Under the pieces are notes generated by a model. That model did not search any database. It saw nothing but the letters and a program-made list of their open reading frames with translations, and was not told the origin of the DNA. A program made the translations under genes and the position numbers. 36,114 bases of DNA from Clostridiales bacterium. GTDB taxonomy: Bacteria > Bacillota > Clostridia > Lachnospirales > Lachnospiraceae. Shown here in pieces: positions 1 to 6,703 of the stretch (positions within the stretch are counted from its first letter, which is position 1; every line of letters starts with the position of its first letter). The stretch spans positions 1 to 36,114 of the forward strand of contig DUNS01000077.1 of the NCBI GenBank assembly GCA_012839235.1, written 5' to 3'.

Positions 1-1
1 A

Positions 2-997
2 GAGCTTGATAAGGTTTATGCTGGTGATATTGCAGCGGCTGTTGGTTTGAAGTTTACAACAACTGGTGATACTATCTGTGATGAGTCTCATCCAGTTATT
101 CTAGAATCCATGGAATTCCCTGAACCAGTTATCAATGTGGCTATTGAGCCTAAGACAAAAGCTGGGCAGGATAAGATGGGTGAGGCATTAGCAAAGCTTG
201 CTGAAGAAGATCCTACATTCCGTGCATATACTGATGAAGAAACAGGCCAGACTATTATTGCTGGTATGGGTGAGTTACACCTTGAGATTATCGTTGACAG
301 ACTTCTTCGTGAGTTTAAGGTTGAGGCAAATGTTGGTGCACCTCAGGTTGCATACAAAGAAACCTTTACTAAGACTGTTGAAGTTGATTCTAAGTATGCT
401 AAGCAGTCCGGTGGACGTGGACAATACGGTCATTGTAAAGTTCGCTTTGAGCCTATGGATGCCAATGCAGAAAAGACTTATGAATTTGTTAACAATATTA
501 CAGGTGGTGCTATTCCTAAGGAATACATCCCTGCAGTAGATAATGGAATTCAAGAAGCTTCTAAAGCTGGTATTCTTGGTGGATATCCAGTGCTTGGTAT
601 TAGAGCTATCTGCTATGATGGTTCTTACCATGAGGTTGACTCCAGTGAGATGGCATTTAAGATTGCCGGATCCATGGCATTCAAAGATGCTATGCATAAA
701 GCTGGTGCAGTACTCCTTGAGCCTACCATGAGAGTTGAAGTTACTGTTCCTGAAGAATATATGGGTGATGTTATAGGTGATATTAGCTCCCGTCGTGGTC
801 GTATAGAAGGTACAGAGGATGTAAGTGGTTCCAAGTTAATCAGAGGCTTTGTGCCATTATCTGAGATGTTTGGTTATGCTACTTCCCTTCGTTCTAGAAC
901 ACAAGGTCGTGGTGCTTACTCCATGTTCTTCGCACAGTATGAGCCAGTTCCAAAGAGTGTTCAGGAAAAGGTACTGGTATCTAAAGATACTAAATAA
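2..997 (+). CDS. fusA: elongation factor G, C-terminal part (5' truncated by window edge)
   Basis: This is the 3' part of the gene for EF-G, the GTPase that drives translocation of tRNA and mRNA on the ribosome and helps recycle ribosomes. The open frame enters from position 2 with no start codon, and the first residues ([11 protein letters not shown], then TTTGDT) are the typical end of EF-G domain II. About 331 residues are present, roughly the last half of a ~690-residue protein, so the GTPase domain is upstream of the window. Domains III ([14 protein letters not shown]), IV ([20 protein letters not shown]) and V ([29 protein letters not shown]) follow in order. The stop is TAA. tuf follows 215 bases later in the usual str-operon order, so the two are probably cotranscribed. 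Confidence 0.97.
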   Translation, partial: ELDKVYAGDIAAAVGLKFTTTGDTICDESHPVILESMEFPEPVINVAIEPKTKAGQDKMGEALAKLAEEDPTFRAYTDEETGQTIIAGMGELHLEIIVDRLLREFKVEANVGAPQVAYKETFTKTVEVDSKYAKQSGGRGQYGHCKVRFEPMDANAEKTYEFVNNITGGAIPKEYIPAVDNGIQEASKAGILGGYPVLGIRAICYDGSYHEVDSSEMAFKIAGSMAFKDAMHKAGAVLLEPTMRVEVTVPEEYMGDVIGDISSRRGRIEGTEDVSGSKLIRGFVPLSEMFGYATSLRSRTQGRGAYSMFFAQYEPVPKSVQEKVLVSKDTK

Positions 998-1212
998 TAG
1001 GTTTTATAGAAAAACTATATTTATTTATAAAAAAGAGTGCATATCCCTTTTTTAAGCTTGAAAATATTACTATTCTGAAATATAATTAGGCTTATGAGGC
1101 AGTAATGAATTGCCCCAATAGGGGATACATGTACTCTTGTAAAAGAGAAGTCCTAATAGGGACAAAAATTATTTGCTAATAAAGCATTTATTTTAAAGGA
1201 GGAAGTTATAAA
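998..1212 (+). other. fusA-tuf intergenic leader with two look-alike hairpins
   Basis: This AT-rich spacer has no open frame of interest. Two small hairpins share the loop motif CYAATAGGG: CCCC-AATA-GGGG at 1113-1124 and GTCC/GGAC at 1150-1163. Neither is followed by a T-run, so they are not terminators. The tuf ribosome binding site (AAAGGAGGAAG) lies at about 1195-1206. The hairpins could be RNA processing or regulatory sites that help set the high EF-Tu:EF-G ratio, which is inference only. Confidence 0.4.
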
Positions 1213-2406
1213 ATGGCAAAAGCTAAGTTTGAAAGAAACAAACCACATGCTAATATTGGTACCATTGGTCACGTTGACCATGGTAAAACAACTCTTACAG
1301 CTGCAATTACAAATACTCTTAGCGCTAGACTTGGTAATGGTCAAGCAGTAGCATTCGATATGATTGATAAGGCTCCTGAAGAGAAACAAAGAGGTATAAC
1401 AATTTCTACATCTCACGTTGAGTATGAGTCTAACAAGAGACACTATGCTCACGTTGACTGCCCAGGACATGCTGACTATGTTAAAAACATGATCACTGGA
1501 GCTGCTCAGATGGACGGAGCTATCCTTGTTGTAGCTGCAACTGACGGTGTTATGGCTCAGACAAAAGAGCATATCTTACTATCCCGTCAGGTTGGTGTTC
1601 CTTATATTGTAGTATTCATGAATAAGTGTGATATGGTTGATGATCCTGAGCTTCTTGAATTAGTTGAGATGGAAATCAGAGACCTACTAACAGAGTATGA
1701 ATTCCCTGGTGATGATACTCCTATTATTCAAGGTTCTGCTCTTAAGGCTCTTGAAGATCCTAACAGTGAGTGGGGAGATAAGATTCTTGAGTTGTTTGAA
1801 GCAGTTGACAGCTGGATTCCTGATCCTGAAAGAGAGACAGATAAGCCTTTCTTAATGCCAGTAGAGGACGTGTTCACAATCACTGGTCGTGGAACTGTTG
1901 CTACAGGCCGTGTTGAGCGTGGAATTATCAAAATGTCTGATGAAGTTGAAATTATTGGTATTAAAGAGGAAAGTACAAAGACAGTTGTTACTGGTATTGA
2001 GATGTTTAGAAAACTTCTTGACGAAGCTCAAGCTGGTGATAATATCGGTGCTCTTCTTCGTGGTATACAAAGAGATGATATCGAAAGAGGTCAGGTTCTT
2101 TGTAAGCCAGGTTCCATCACATGCCACAAGAAATTCACAGCTCAGGTTTACGTTTTAACAAAAGATGAAGGTGGACGTCATACTCCTTTCTTCACAAACT
2201 ATAGACCTCAGTTCTATTTTAGAACAACAGACGTAACTGGTGTTTGTAATCTTCCAGAAGGCGTAGAGATGTGTATGCCTGGTGATAATATTGAAATGAC
2301 TATCGAACTTATTCATCCAATCGCTATGGAGCAAGGTCTAAGCTTTGCTATCCGTGAAGGTGGACGTACTGTTGGTTCTGGTAGAGTAGCAAAAATTATC
2401 GAATAA
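1213..2406 (+). CDS. tuf: elongation factor Tu
   Basis: EF-Tu is the GTPase that delivers aminoacyl-tRNA to the ribosomal A site. The 397-residue length is standard. All G motifs are visible in order: GHVDHGKT (P loop, about residues 18-25), the switch I stretch [14 protein letters not shown] (switch II), NKCD and SALK. Domains II and III follow ([13 protein letters not shown]; the C-terminal [15 protein letters not shown]). ATG is preceded by a strong AAAGGAGGAAG site at ideal spacing. The gene follows fusA and is closed by a strong hairpin terminator. No truncation or missing motif is seen; [12 protein letters not shown] and the [12 protein letters not shown] segment are typical of the family. 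Confidence 0.99.
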   Translation: MAKAKFERNKPHANIGTIGHVDHGKTTLTAAITNTLSARLGNGQAVAFDMIDKAPEEKQRGITISTSHVEYESNKRHYAHVDCPGHADYVKNMITGAAQMDGAILVVAATDGVMAQTKEHILLSRQVGVPYIVVFMNKCDMVDDPELLELVEMEIRDLLTEYEFPGDDTPIIQGSALKALEDPNSEWGDKILELFEAVDSWIPDPERETDKPFLMPVEDVFTITGRGTVATGRVERGIIKMSDEVEIIGIKEESTKTVVTGIEMFRKLLDEAQAGDNIGALLRGIQRDDIERGQVLCKPGSITCHKKFTAQVYVLTKDEGGRHTPFFTNYRPQFYFRTTDVTGVCNLPEGVEMCMPGDNIEMTIELIHPIAMEQGLSFAIREGGRTVGSGRVAKIIE

Positions 2407-2432
2407 TTTTATAATAATTACTCATGTAATAT

Positions 2433-2467
2433 AAAAAAAGTGAATTGGCTTGCCAATTCACTTTTTT
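2433..2467. terminator. bidirectional terminator between tuf and the convergent membrane-protein gene
   Basis: A 17-bp hairpin (5' arm 2433-2449 ending in GAATTGGC, loop TT, 3' arm from 2452) carries an A-run on the left and a T-run on the right, so it can terminate both tuf and the convergent gene at 2478-2993. Its AAGTGAATT/AATTCACTT stem recurs at 3397-3427 and 21003-21039. Confidence 0.9.
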
Positions 2468-2477
2468 ATTATGTCAA

Positions 2478-2993
2478 TTATAAGCTGTTATTAGAAAGAT
2501 CCCATCTTATCTTAAAAATATAAAAAATAAAAAGCACCAAGTGAACCAATAAGCTGCTAAGTAATAATAGGGTGGGAAGATATATGAGTTCCTGCATCAT
2601 TCCGCCTTTAGATATATAAGTATATTGCCATAAGATTAGTAATACTAAAGTTATAAGATATGATACAGAGTTTGCAATATGCTCTACTTTTAGATAGCCG
2701 TATATTGCTTTCAAATTATTAAGTGTAAAGGTCTTATCTTCTGTAAAAGAGGATAACCAAGAATTTGCTCTGTTTTTTGAATAATCTTTAAGGACATATG
2801 ATAAAATAGGGGGTATAGCATTAAGTGTCAATAATATATAAAAGGCTGATTCTGTGTAACCAGCAAAGGCAAGAAGTAAAAAGGATATAGCAAGGCATAT
2901 TGTTAAATAATATTTGGTAATTATTAATGCCCTATATGATGATGTTTTGATTACTTCGGACTGAATTTTGCGTTTTCTCTTGTAATCTTCCAT
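2478..2993 (-). CDS. four-helix membrane protein of unknown function
   Basis: I do not recognise the family of this 171-residue protein. It starts with a basic, cytoplasmic-looking segment (MEDYKRKRKIQSEV), followed by four hydrophobic segments at about residues 27-44, 48-67, 108-125 and 136-160, with a charged middle loop (DKTFTLNNLKAIYGYLKVEH). No catalytic or metal-binding motif is evident, so it is an integral membrane protein with both ends probably inside. ATG is preceded by GAAAGGTG on the - strand. It is a monocistronic gene, convergent with tuf and sharing its terminator. Its roughly 210-base leader is highly structured (3044-3176) and is driven by a promoter that overlaps the divergent mreB-side promoter. 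That leader is the best hint that expression is regulated. Confidence 0.75.
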   Translation of the reverse strand: MEDYKRKRKIQSEVIKTSSYRALIITKYYLTICLAISFLLLAFAGYTESAFYILLTLNAIPPILSYVLKDYSKNRANSWLSSFTEDKTFTLNNLKAIYGYLKVEHIANSVSYLITLVLLILWQYTYISKGGMMQELIYLPTLLLLSSLLVHLVLFIFYIFKIRWDLSNNSL

Positions 2994-3043
2994 AAATTAG
3001 ACACCTTTCTGTAATTATGATTTAATTTGATGGGACATAATTT

Positions 3044-3176
3044 AAGGGTCAAAAGTCATGGTGTCGTAGACACCATAGACAAACTGAGAAGAAAAGCACG
3101 TGAAAAGCTAGCTTCTCAGCTACTTTTACTACTCAGTTTTGCCATATCATCAAAGATAATATGGCTTTAGACCCCT
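3044..3176 (-). ncRNA. structured multi-helix leader RNA, class not recognised
   Basis: Read on the - strand, this is a closed multi-branch fold. The closing helix pairs CTTTAGACCCCT (3165-3176) with AAGGGTCAAAAG (3044-3055), with two mismatches. Inside it are three arms: CCATAT/ATATGG (3142-3147 with 3159-3164); a long arm AAACTGAG/CTCAGTTT (3081-3088 with 3132-3139) containing a nested helix (3103-3112 with 3119-3127); and a perfect 8-bp hairpin ATGGTGTC/GACACCAT (3058-3065 with 3069-3076). It sits between the - strand promoter (3213-3241) and the start of the membrane-protein gene at 2993, so it should be in that mRNA. It resembles no riboswitch I know. Orientation is inferred from the promoter. 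Confidence 0.6.
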
Positions 3177-3191
3177 ATATACTAATATGGG

Positions 3192-3220
3192 TTGACTAGA
3201 TACTATATTCAAATTATAAT
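3192..3220 (+). promoter_or_regulatory. SigA promoter toward mreB
   Basis: TTGACT (3192-3197), a 17-base spacer and TATAAT (3215-3220) make a near-consensus promoter reading toward mreB. Its -10 region overlaps that of a divergent promoter. Confidence 0.75.
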
Positions 3221-3241
3221 ACAAATATTAGCATGACTCAA
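3213..3241 (-). promoter_or_regulatory. SigA promoter for the - strand membrane-protein gene
   Basis: On the - strand, TTGAGT (3241-3236), a 17-base spacer and TATAAT (3218-3213) form a good promoter. It overlaps the + strand promoter, so RNA polymerase can probably occupy only one of the two at a time (inference). Confidence 0.65.
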
Positions 3242-3342
3242 TGGAAAGACCGAAAAAATGGTATATATTCTAACTATTATATAAATAAATATAGAAATTA
3301 TCAGAGAAATAAGGCGTAATGACAAGTTTTTTAAAATTTCCT

Positions 3343-3371
3343 TTGAAAAACAGGAGATAAACGTATATAAT
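3343..3371 (+). promoter_or_regulatory. second SigA promoter upstream of mreB
   Basis: TTGAAA (3343-3348), a 17-base spacer and TATAAT (3366-3371) lie 163 bases before the mreB start. A hairpin (3397-3427) falls inside the leader that would result. Confidence 0.65.
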
Positions 3372-3396
3372 GTATAAGGATATGTTTAATTCGTGA

Positions 3397-3427
3397 CAAG
3401 TGAATTGTCGTATTAATTCACTTGTAT
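3397..3427. repeat. hairpin with AAGTGAATT-type arms
   Basis: ACAAGTGAATT and AATTCACTTGT pair perfectly over 11 bp. The arms match the stems of the tuf terminator and of the hairpin after secA. There is no T-run on the + side; on the - side a TTTTTTAC tract is on the wrong flank for a terminator. Its role is unclear. Confidence 0.6.
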
Positions 3428-3533
3428 GTAAAAAATCGGAAAAGATAGATAATAGATGGACTTGATTTTAATCATAAATTATTCTTGTAGAATACACTAT
3501 CCATATGAGTGAGATAGGAAAGGAGAAACATTA

Positions 3534-4523
3534 ATGCTGGTCAGTGATATAGGAATCGATTTGGGTACCGCTAGTGTGTTGGTTTATATAAAAGGTAAGG
3601 GAGTAGTTTTGAAGGAGCCCTCTGTTGTAGCATTTGACAGAGATACCAATAAGATTAAAGCTATTGGTGAAGAAGCAAGATTAATGCTTGGTAGAACTCC
3701 AGGCAATATCATTGCGGTACGTCCATTAAGACAAGGGGTTATATCTGATTATACTGTTACTGAGAAGATGCTTAAATACTTTATTCAGAAGGCTGTAGGA
3801 AAGCAAAGATTCCGCAAGCCTAGAATTAGTGTATGCGTTCCTAGTGGAGTAACAGAGGTGGAAAAAAAGGCAGTAGAGGACGCTACTTATCAAGCAGGTG
3901 CTAGAGAAGTTGAGATTATCGAAGAGCCAATTGCAGCTGCTATCGGAGCAGGAATTGATATTTCAAGACCTTGTGGTAATATGATAGTAGACGTTGGTGG
4001 TGGTACAAGTGATATCGCTGTTATCTCTTTAGGAGGTACAGTAGTAAGTACTTCCGTAAAGATAGCTGGAGATGATTTTGACGATGCTATCATAAGATAT
4101 ATGAGAAAAAAACATAATCTTCTAATTGGTGAAAGAACGGCAGAAGATATTAAGATAAAGATTGGTTCTGCTTATCGCAGGCCAGAATCAATCTCCATGG
4201 AAGTAAGAGGACGAAATCTTGTTACCGGACTTCCTAAAACTATTGAGGTTACATCAGAAGAAACAGAGGAAGCTTTAAGAGAAACCACAGCTCAGATAGT
4301 GGAAGCAGTACACAGTGTCTTAGAGAAAACTCCTCCAGAGCTTGCTGCGGATATAGCAGACCGTGGTATAGTATTAACAGGTGGTGGGTGTTTACTATAC
4401 GGATTAGAAGAACTTATTGAAGAAAAAACTGGCATCACAACTATGACCTCGGAAGATCCTATGACAGCAGTTGCTATAGGAACAGGAAAGTATGTAGAAT
4501 TTCTTAGCGGTAAAAGGAATTAG
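3534..4523 (+). CDS. mreB: MreB/Mbl-family actin-like rod-shape protein
   Basis: This is a bacterial actin that polymerises at the membrane and guides the elongation peptidoglycan machinery. At 329 residues it has the normal MreB length. The ATP-binding motifs are in order: phosphate 1 ([13 protein letters not shown], residues 6-18), phosphate 2 ([13 protein letters not shown], about 151-163) and the adenosine motif ([15 protein letters not shown], about 282-296); [12 protein letters not shown] is also typical. ATG follows a good AAAGGAG site. It is directly followed by two FlgF/FlgG-type rod genes, the same neighbourhood as mbl-flhO-flhP of Bacillus subtilis, so Mbl may be the closer paralogue name. 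No mreC/mreD genes are nearby, which also fits mbl rather than the classical mreBCD locus. Confidence 0.95.
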   Translation: MLVSDIGIDLGTASVLVYIKGKGVVLKEPSVVAFDRDTNKIKAIGEEARLMLGRTPGNIIAVRPLRQGVISDYTVTEKMLKYFIQKAVGKQRFRKPRISVCVPSGVTEVEKKAVEDATYQAGAREVEIIEEPIAAAIGAGIDISRPCGNMIVDVGGGTSDIAVISLGGTVVSTSVKIAGDDFDDAIIRYMRKKHNLLIGERTAEDIKIKIGSAYRRPESISMEVRGRNLVTGLPKTIEVTSEETEEALRETTAQIVEAVHSVLEKTPPELAADIADRGIVLTGGGCLLYGLEELIEEKTGITTMTSEDPMTAVAIGTGKYVEFLSGKRN

Positions 4524-4575
4524 TGTGAATAGTATCGCAAAAAAGATAAGGAGCCATTAGGAGAAAGGAAACGTC

Positions 4576-5349
4576 ATGGTAAGAGGATTATATACTGCTT
4601 ATACCGGTATGAAAAACGAGCAAAAAAGATTGGATATTATCGCTAATAATCTAGCTAATGCAGCCACAGTTGGATACAAGAAAGAAAGTGTTACTAATCA
4701 ATCGTTTGATCAGGTGCTTACAACTAAGATTAAGGACGAGTCAGAAGCATATAATGATAGGCCGATTGGGAGGATGAACCTAGGTGTGAAATTAGGTGAA
4801 GTATACACTAACTATAACCAGGGCTCTATTCGACAAACCTCTAATACCTACGATTTAGCATTAGACGGTAAAGGCTTCTTCAACATAGCTGTGACTAATA
4901 GGTTAGGAGAAGTGAGTACAAAGTATACAAGAAATGGCTCATTTACCATGACAAACGATGGTTTTATTGTTGACAAGGAAGGTAATCGTCTTCTAGGAGA
5001 AGGGGGAGAGATAGCTGTCCCTACTGAAGCTGCTGAAGTTGTAATTGATGAAAGTGGTGGAGTGTTTGCAGATGGTAATTTTATTGATACTATTCTTGTA
5101 ACTGATTTTGAAAATTATGACTATTTGTCCAAATTTGGTGACACTATGGTTGAACCACTTGAAGGTGCAGTTGAAATAGAGACTGGTGCCTCCATAAGAC
5201 AAGGGTTTACTGAACAATCTAATGTTAATGTAGTTTCGGAAATGGTCGATTTAATTAATATAACAAGAAATTATGAAGCAAATCAAAAGGTTATTCAATC
5301 AATAGATCAAACATTAGACTTAGCTGCTAATTCAATTGGTAAAATATAA
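4576..5349 (+). CDS. flgG: flagellar basal-body rod protein, FlgF/FlgG type (FlhO-like)
   Basis: This is a structural subunit of the flagellar distal rod. The N-terminus has the rod/hook signature MVRGLYTAYTGM...RLDIIANNLANAATVGYKKE (residues 1-38), the middle has the FlgG-type LALDGKGFFNIA and YTRNGSFTM segments, and the C-terminus has the export/polymerisation helix SNVNVVSEMVDLINITRNYEANQKVIQSID. Its 257 residues are normal for FlgF/FlgG. It lacks a cleaved signal because these subunits leave by the flagellar type III route. It lies 52 bases after mreB, with AGGAGAAAGG before the ATG, and is followed by a paralogue. The exact rod assignment (FlgF versus FlgG) is uncertain; the gene order fits flhO. 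Confidence 0.9.
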   Translation: MVRGLYTAYTGMKNEQKRLDIIANNLANAATVGYKKESVTNQSFDQVLTTKIKDESEAYNDRPIGRMNLGVKLGEVYTNYNQGSIRQTSNTYDLALDGKGFFNIAVTNRLGEVSTKYTRNGSFTMTNDGFIVDKEGNRLLGEGGEIAVPTEAAEVVIDESGGVFADGNFIDTILVTDFENYDYLSKFGDTMVEPLEGAVEIETGASIRQGFTEQSNVNVVSEMVDLINITRNYEANQKVIQSIDQTLDLAANSIGKI

Positions 5350-5394
5350 GTCTAAAGGAAGTGCTATTATTAATGCATAAGAGGAGGAACACTT

Positions 5395-6207
5395 ATGGTT
5401 AGATCTTTATGGACAGCAGCGTCAGGTATGATTACACAGCAGACCAATATAGATACGATTTCTAATAATTTGGCTAATGTTAATACCACCGGCTACAAGA
5501 AAGAAAATGCAGAGTTTAAATCCTTGCTATATCAAACTATTCAAGAACAGTCCTATGACAGCAATGGCCTTCCAAAGCCTTCTGGAATTCAGGTGGGACT
5601 TGGTGTTCGTAATTCAGCTATTACATCACAGTATACTCAAGGTAATTTGCTTGAGACAGGCAACGATCTAGATTTTGCCATAGAGGGTAAAGGATTTTTT
5701 ATGGTTCAAACTAGTGATGGTACACCAGCATATACTAGAAATGGTTCATTTCAGATGGCAATTGGGGTTAATGGAACCACCTTATCAACCAAGGAAGGTT
5801 ACCCAGTGCTTGATTCTACCGGAGCACCTATAGTTATTGACGAAATCTATAACCCGGCTAATATAACTAGTAACGAATCAGGAGAATTAAGCTATCCAGA
5901 TGAATCTAATAATGATGTACCTATAGGGATTCGGATTGGAGTAGCGCAATTTAATAATCCTGGTGGATTGCAGAAGATGGCAAACTCACTTCTTATGGAG
6001 ACGGATGCATCTGGTATGGCTCGATTAGAGGCTGATGATCCGACATTGCAAAGCAGTAAGATACGTCAAAGGTATTTAGAGGGCTCCAACGTACAAGCAG
6101 TCGATGAAATTGTTAATCTGATTGTGGCACAGAGAGCTTATGAAATGAATTCAAAGATTATTACGGCTACTGATGAAATGTTACAGCAAGCCAATAATCT
6201 GAGATAA
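5395..6207 (+). CDS. flgG: flagellar basal-body rod protein, FlgF/FlgG type (FlhP-like)
   Basis: This 270-residue protein is a paralogue of the preceding rod gene. The N-terminal signature MVRSLWTAASGMITQQTNIDTISNNLANVNTTGYKKE is complete. The core FAIEGKGFFMVQ and YTRNGSFQM segments and the C-terminal YLEGSNVQAVDEIVNLIVAQRAYEMNSKIITATDEM helix are classic FlgG. It forms part of the distal rod connecting the basal body to the hook. A strong AGAGGAGGAAC site precedes the ATG, and the 45-base gap argues for one operon with the upstream rod gene. It follows mreB and the FlhO-like gene in the order mbl-flhO-flhP. It is the better FlgG match of the two. Confidence 0.93.
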   Translation: MVRSLWTAASGMITQQTNIDTISNNLANVNTTGYKKENAEFKSLLYQTIQEQSYDSNGLPKPSGIQVGLGVRNSAITSQYTQGNLLETGNDLDFAIEGKGFFMVQTSDGTPAYTRNGSFQMAIGVNGTTLSTKEGYPVLDSTGAPIVIDEIYNPANITSNESGELSYPDESNNDVPIGIRIGVAQFNNPGGLQKMANSLLMETDASGMARLEADDPTLQSSKIRQRYLEGSNVQAVDEIVNLIVAQRAYEMNSKIITATDEMLQQANNLR

Positions 6208-6257
6208 GATATTACTTATACATATATCCCTTTTGACATTAGATAAAGGAGAAAACG

Positions 6258-6587
6258 ATGAATATTTCTATAGGTTCTAATTCACTATACTCCCAATCAA
6301 TAAATGTAGTTAGTGATAAGATAAAAACTGGACAACTTCAGGATAAGCTTCAGGCTAATAATGGGACGGATGATGAATTGATGGAAGCTTGTAAGAGCTT
6401 TGAATCTTATCTTCTGACCCAGGTTATGAAATCAATGGAAAAGACTATACCTGGAAGAGAAGATAAAGGTCCATATCTAGAACAATTTGGTGATTTTCTT
6501 TATGATGAGTACGCCAAAGCAGCAACGGAATCTCAGAGCCTTGGCATAGCGCAGATGCTTTATGAATCTATTAAGCGAAATGCATAA
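6258..6587 (+). CDS. flgJ: rod-binding protein with FlgJ N-terminal domain
   Basis: The 109-residue protein consists of the FlgJ N-terminal rod-binding domain only, with the conserved core MEACKSFESYLLTQVMKSMEKT and the end FGDFLYDEYAKAATESQSLGIAQMLYESIKR. In proteobacteria FlgJ carries a second domain, a peptidoglycan hydrolase that opens the wall for the rod; here that domain is absent, as is usual in Firmicutes, so this is probably a rod cap or scaffold. The wall-opening enzyme would have to be encoded elsewhere. It sits 50 bases after the FlgG-like gene with AAAGGAG before the ATG, and the operon ends in a terminator at 6618-6671. Confidence 0.85.
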   Translation: MNISIGSNSLYSQSINVVSDKIKTGQLQDKLQANNGTDDELMEACKSFESYLLTQVMKSMEKTIPGREDKGPYLEQFGDFLYDEYAKAATESQSLGIAQMLYESIKRNA

Positions 6588-6617
6588 AGCAATTATATAA
6601 TGTATAGGAATATAAAT

Positions 6618-6671
6618 GTCATTTCGGACAAGGATCCTTATCATAGGGTTAGTTCTAGAAATGACTTTTTT
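6618..6671 (+). terminator. terminator after the rod operon, close to recD2
   Basis: GTCATTTC (6618-6625) pairs with GAAATGAC (6658-6665), with GGAC/GTTC continuing the stem, followed by seven Ts. It ends only about 33 bases before the recD2 start and a TATAAT-like sequence lies upstream (about 6595), so it could also act as an attenuator in the recD2 leader. Confidence 0.85.
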
Positions 6672-6703
6672 TGTAGAAAAGTATGTAAATAGGAGGTTCT
6701 TAA

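Larger units (their letters stand above)
2994..3533. other. 540-base divergent regulatory region
   Basis: No protein gene is visible. The region holds a multi-helix RNA leader on the - strand (3044-3176), divergent overlapping SigA promoters (3192-3241), a second + strand promoter (3343-3371), an 11-bp hairpin (3397-3427) and the mreB ribosome binding site (AAAGGAG, about 3519-3525). The rest is AT-rich sequence with no feature I can support. Confidence 0.6.

Noticed and set aside
6258-6587. Truncated flgJ pseudogene
   Set aside because: Loss of the muramidase part is usual in Firmicutes rod-binding proteins; start, stop and ribosome binding site are intact.
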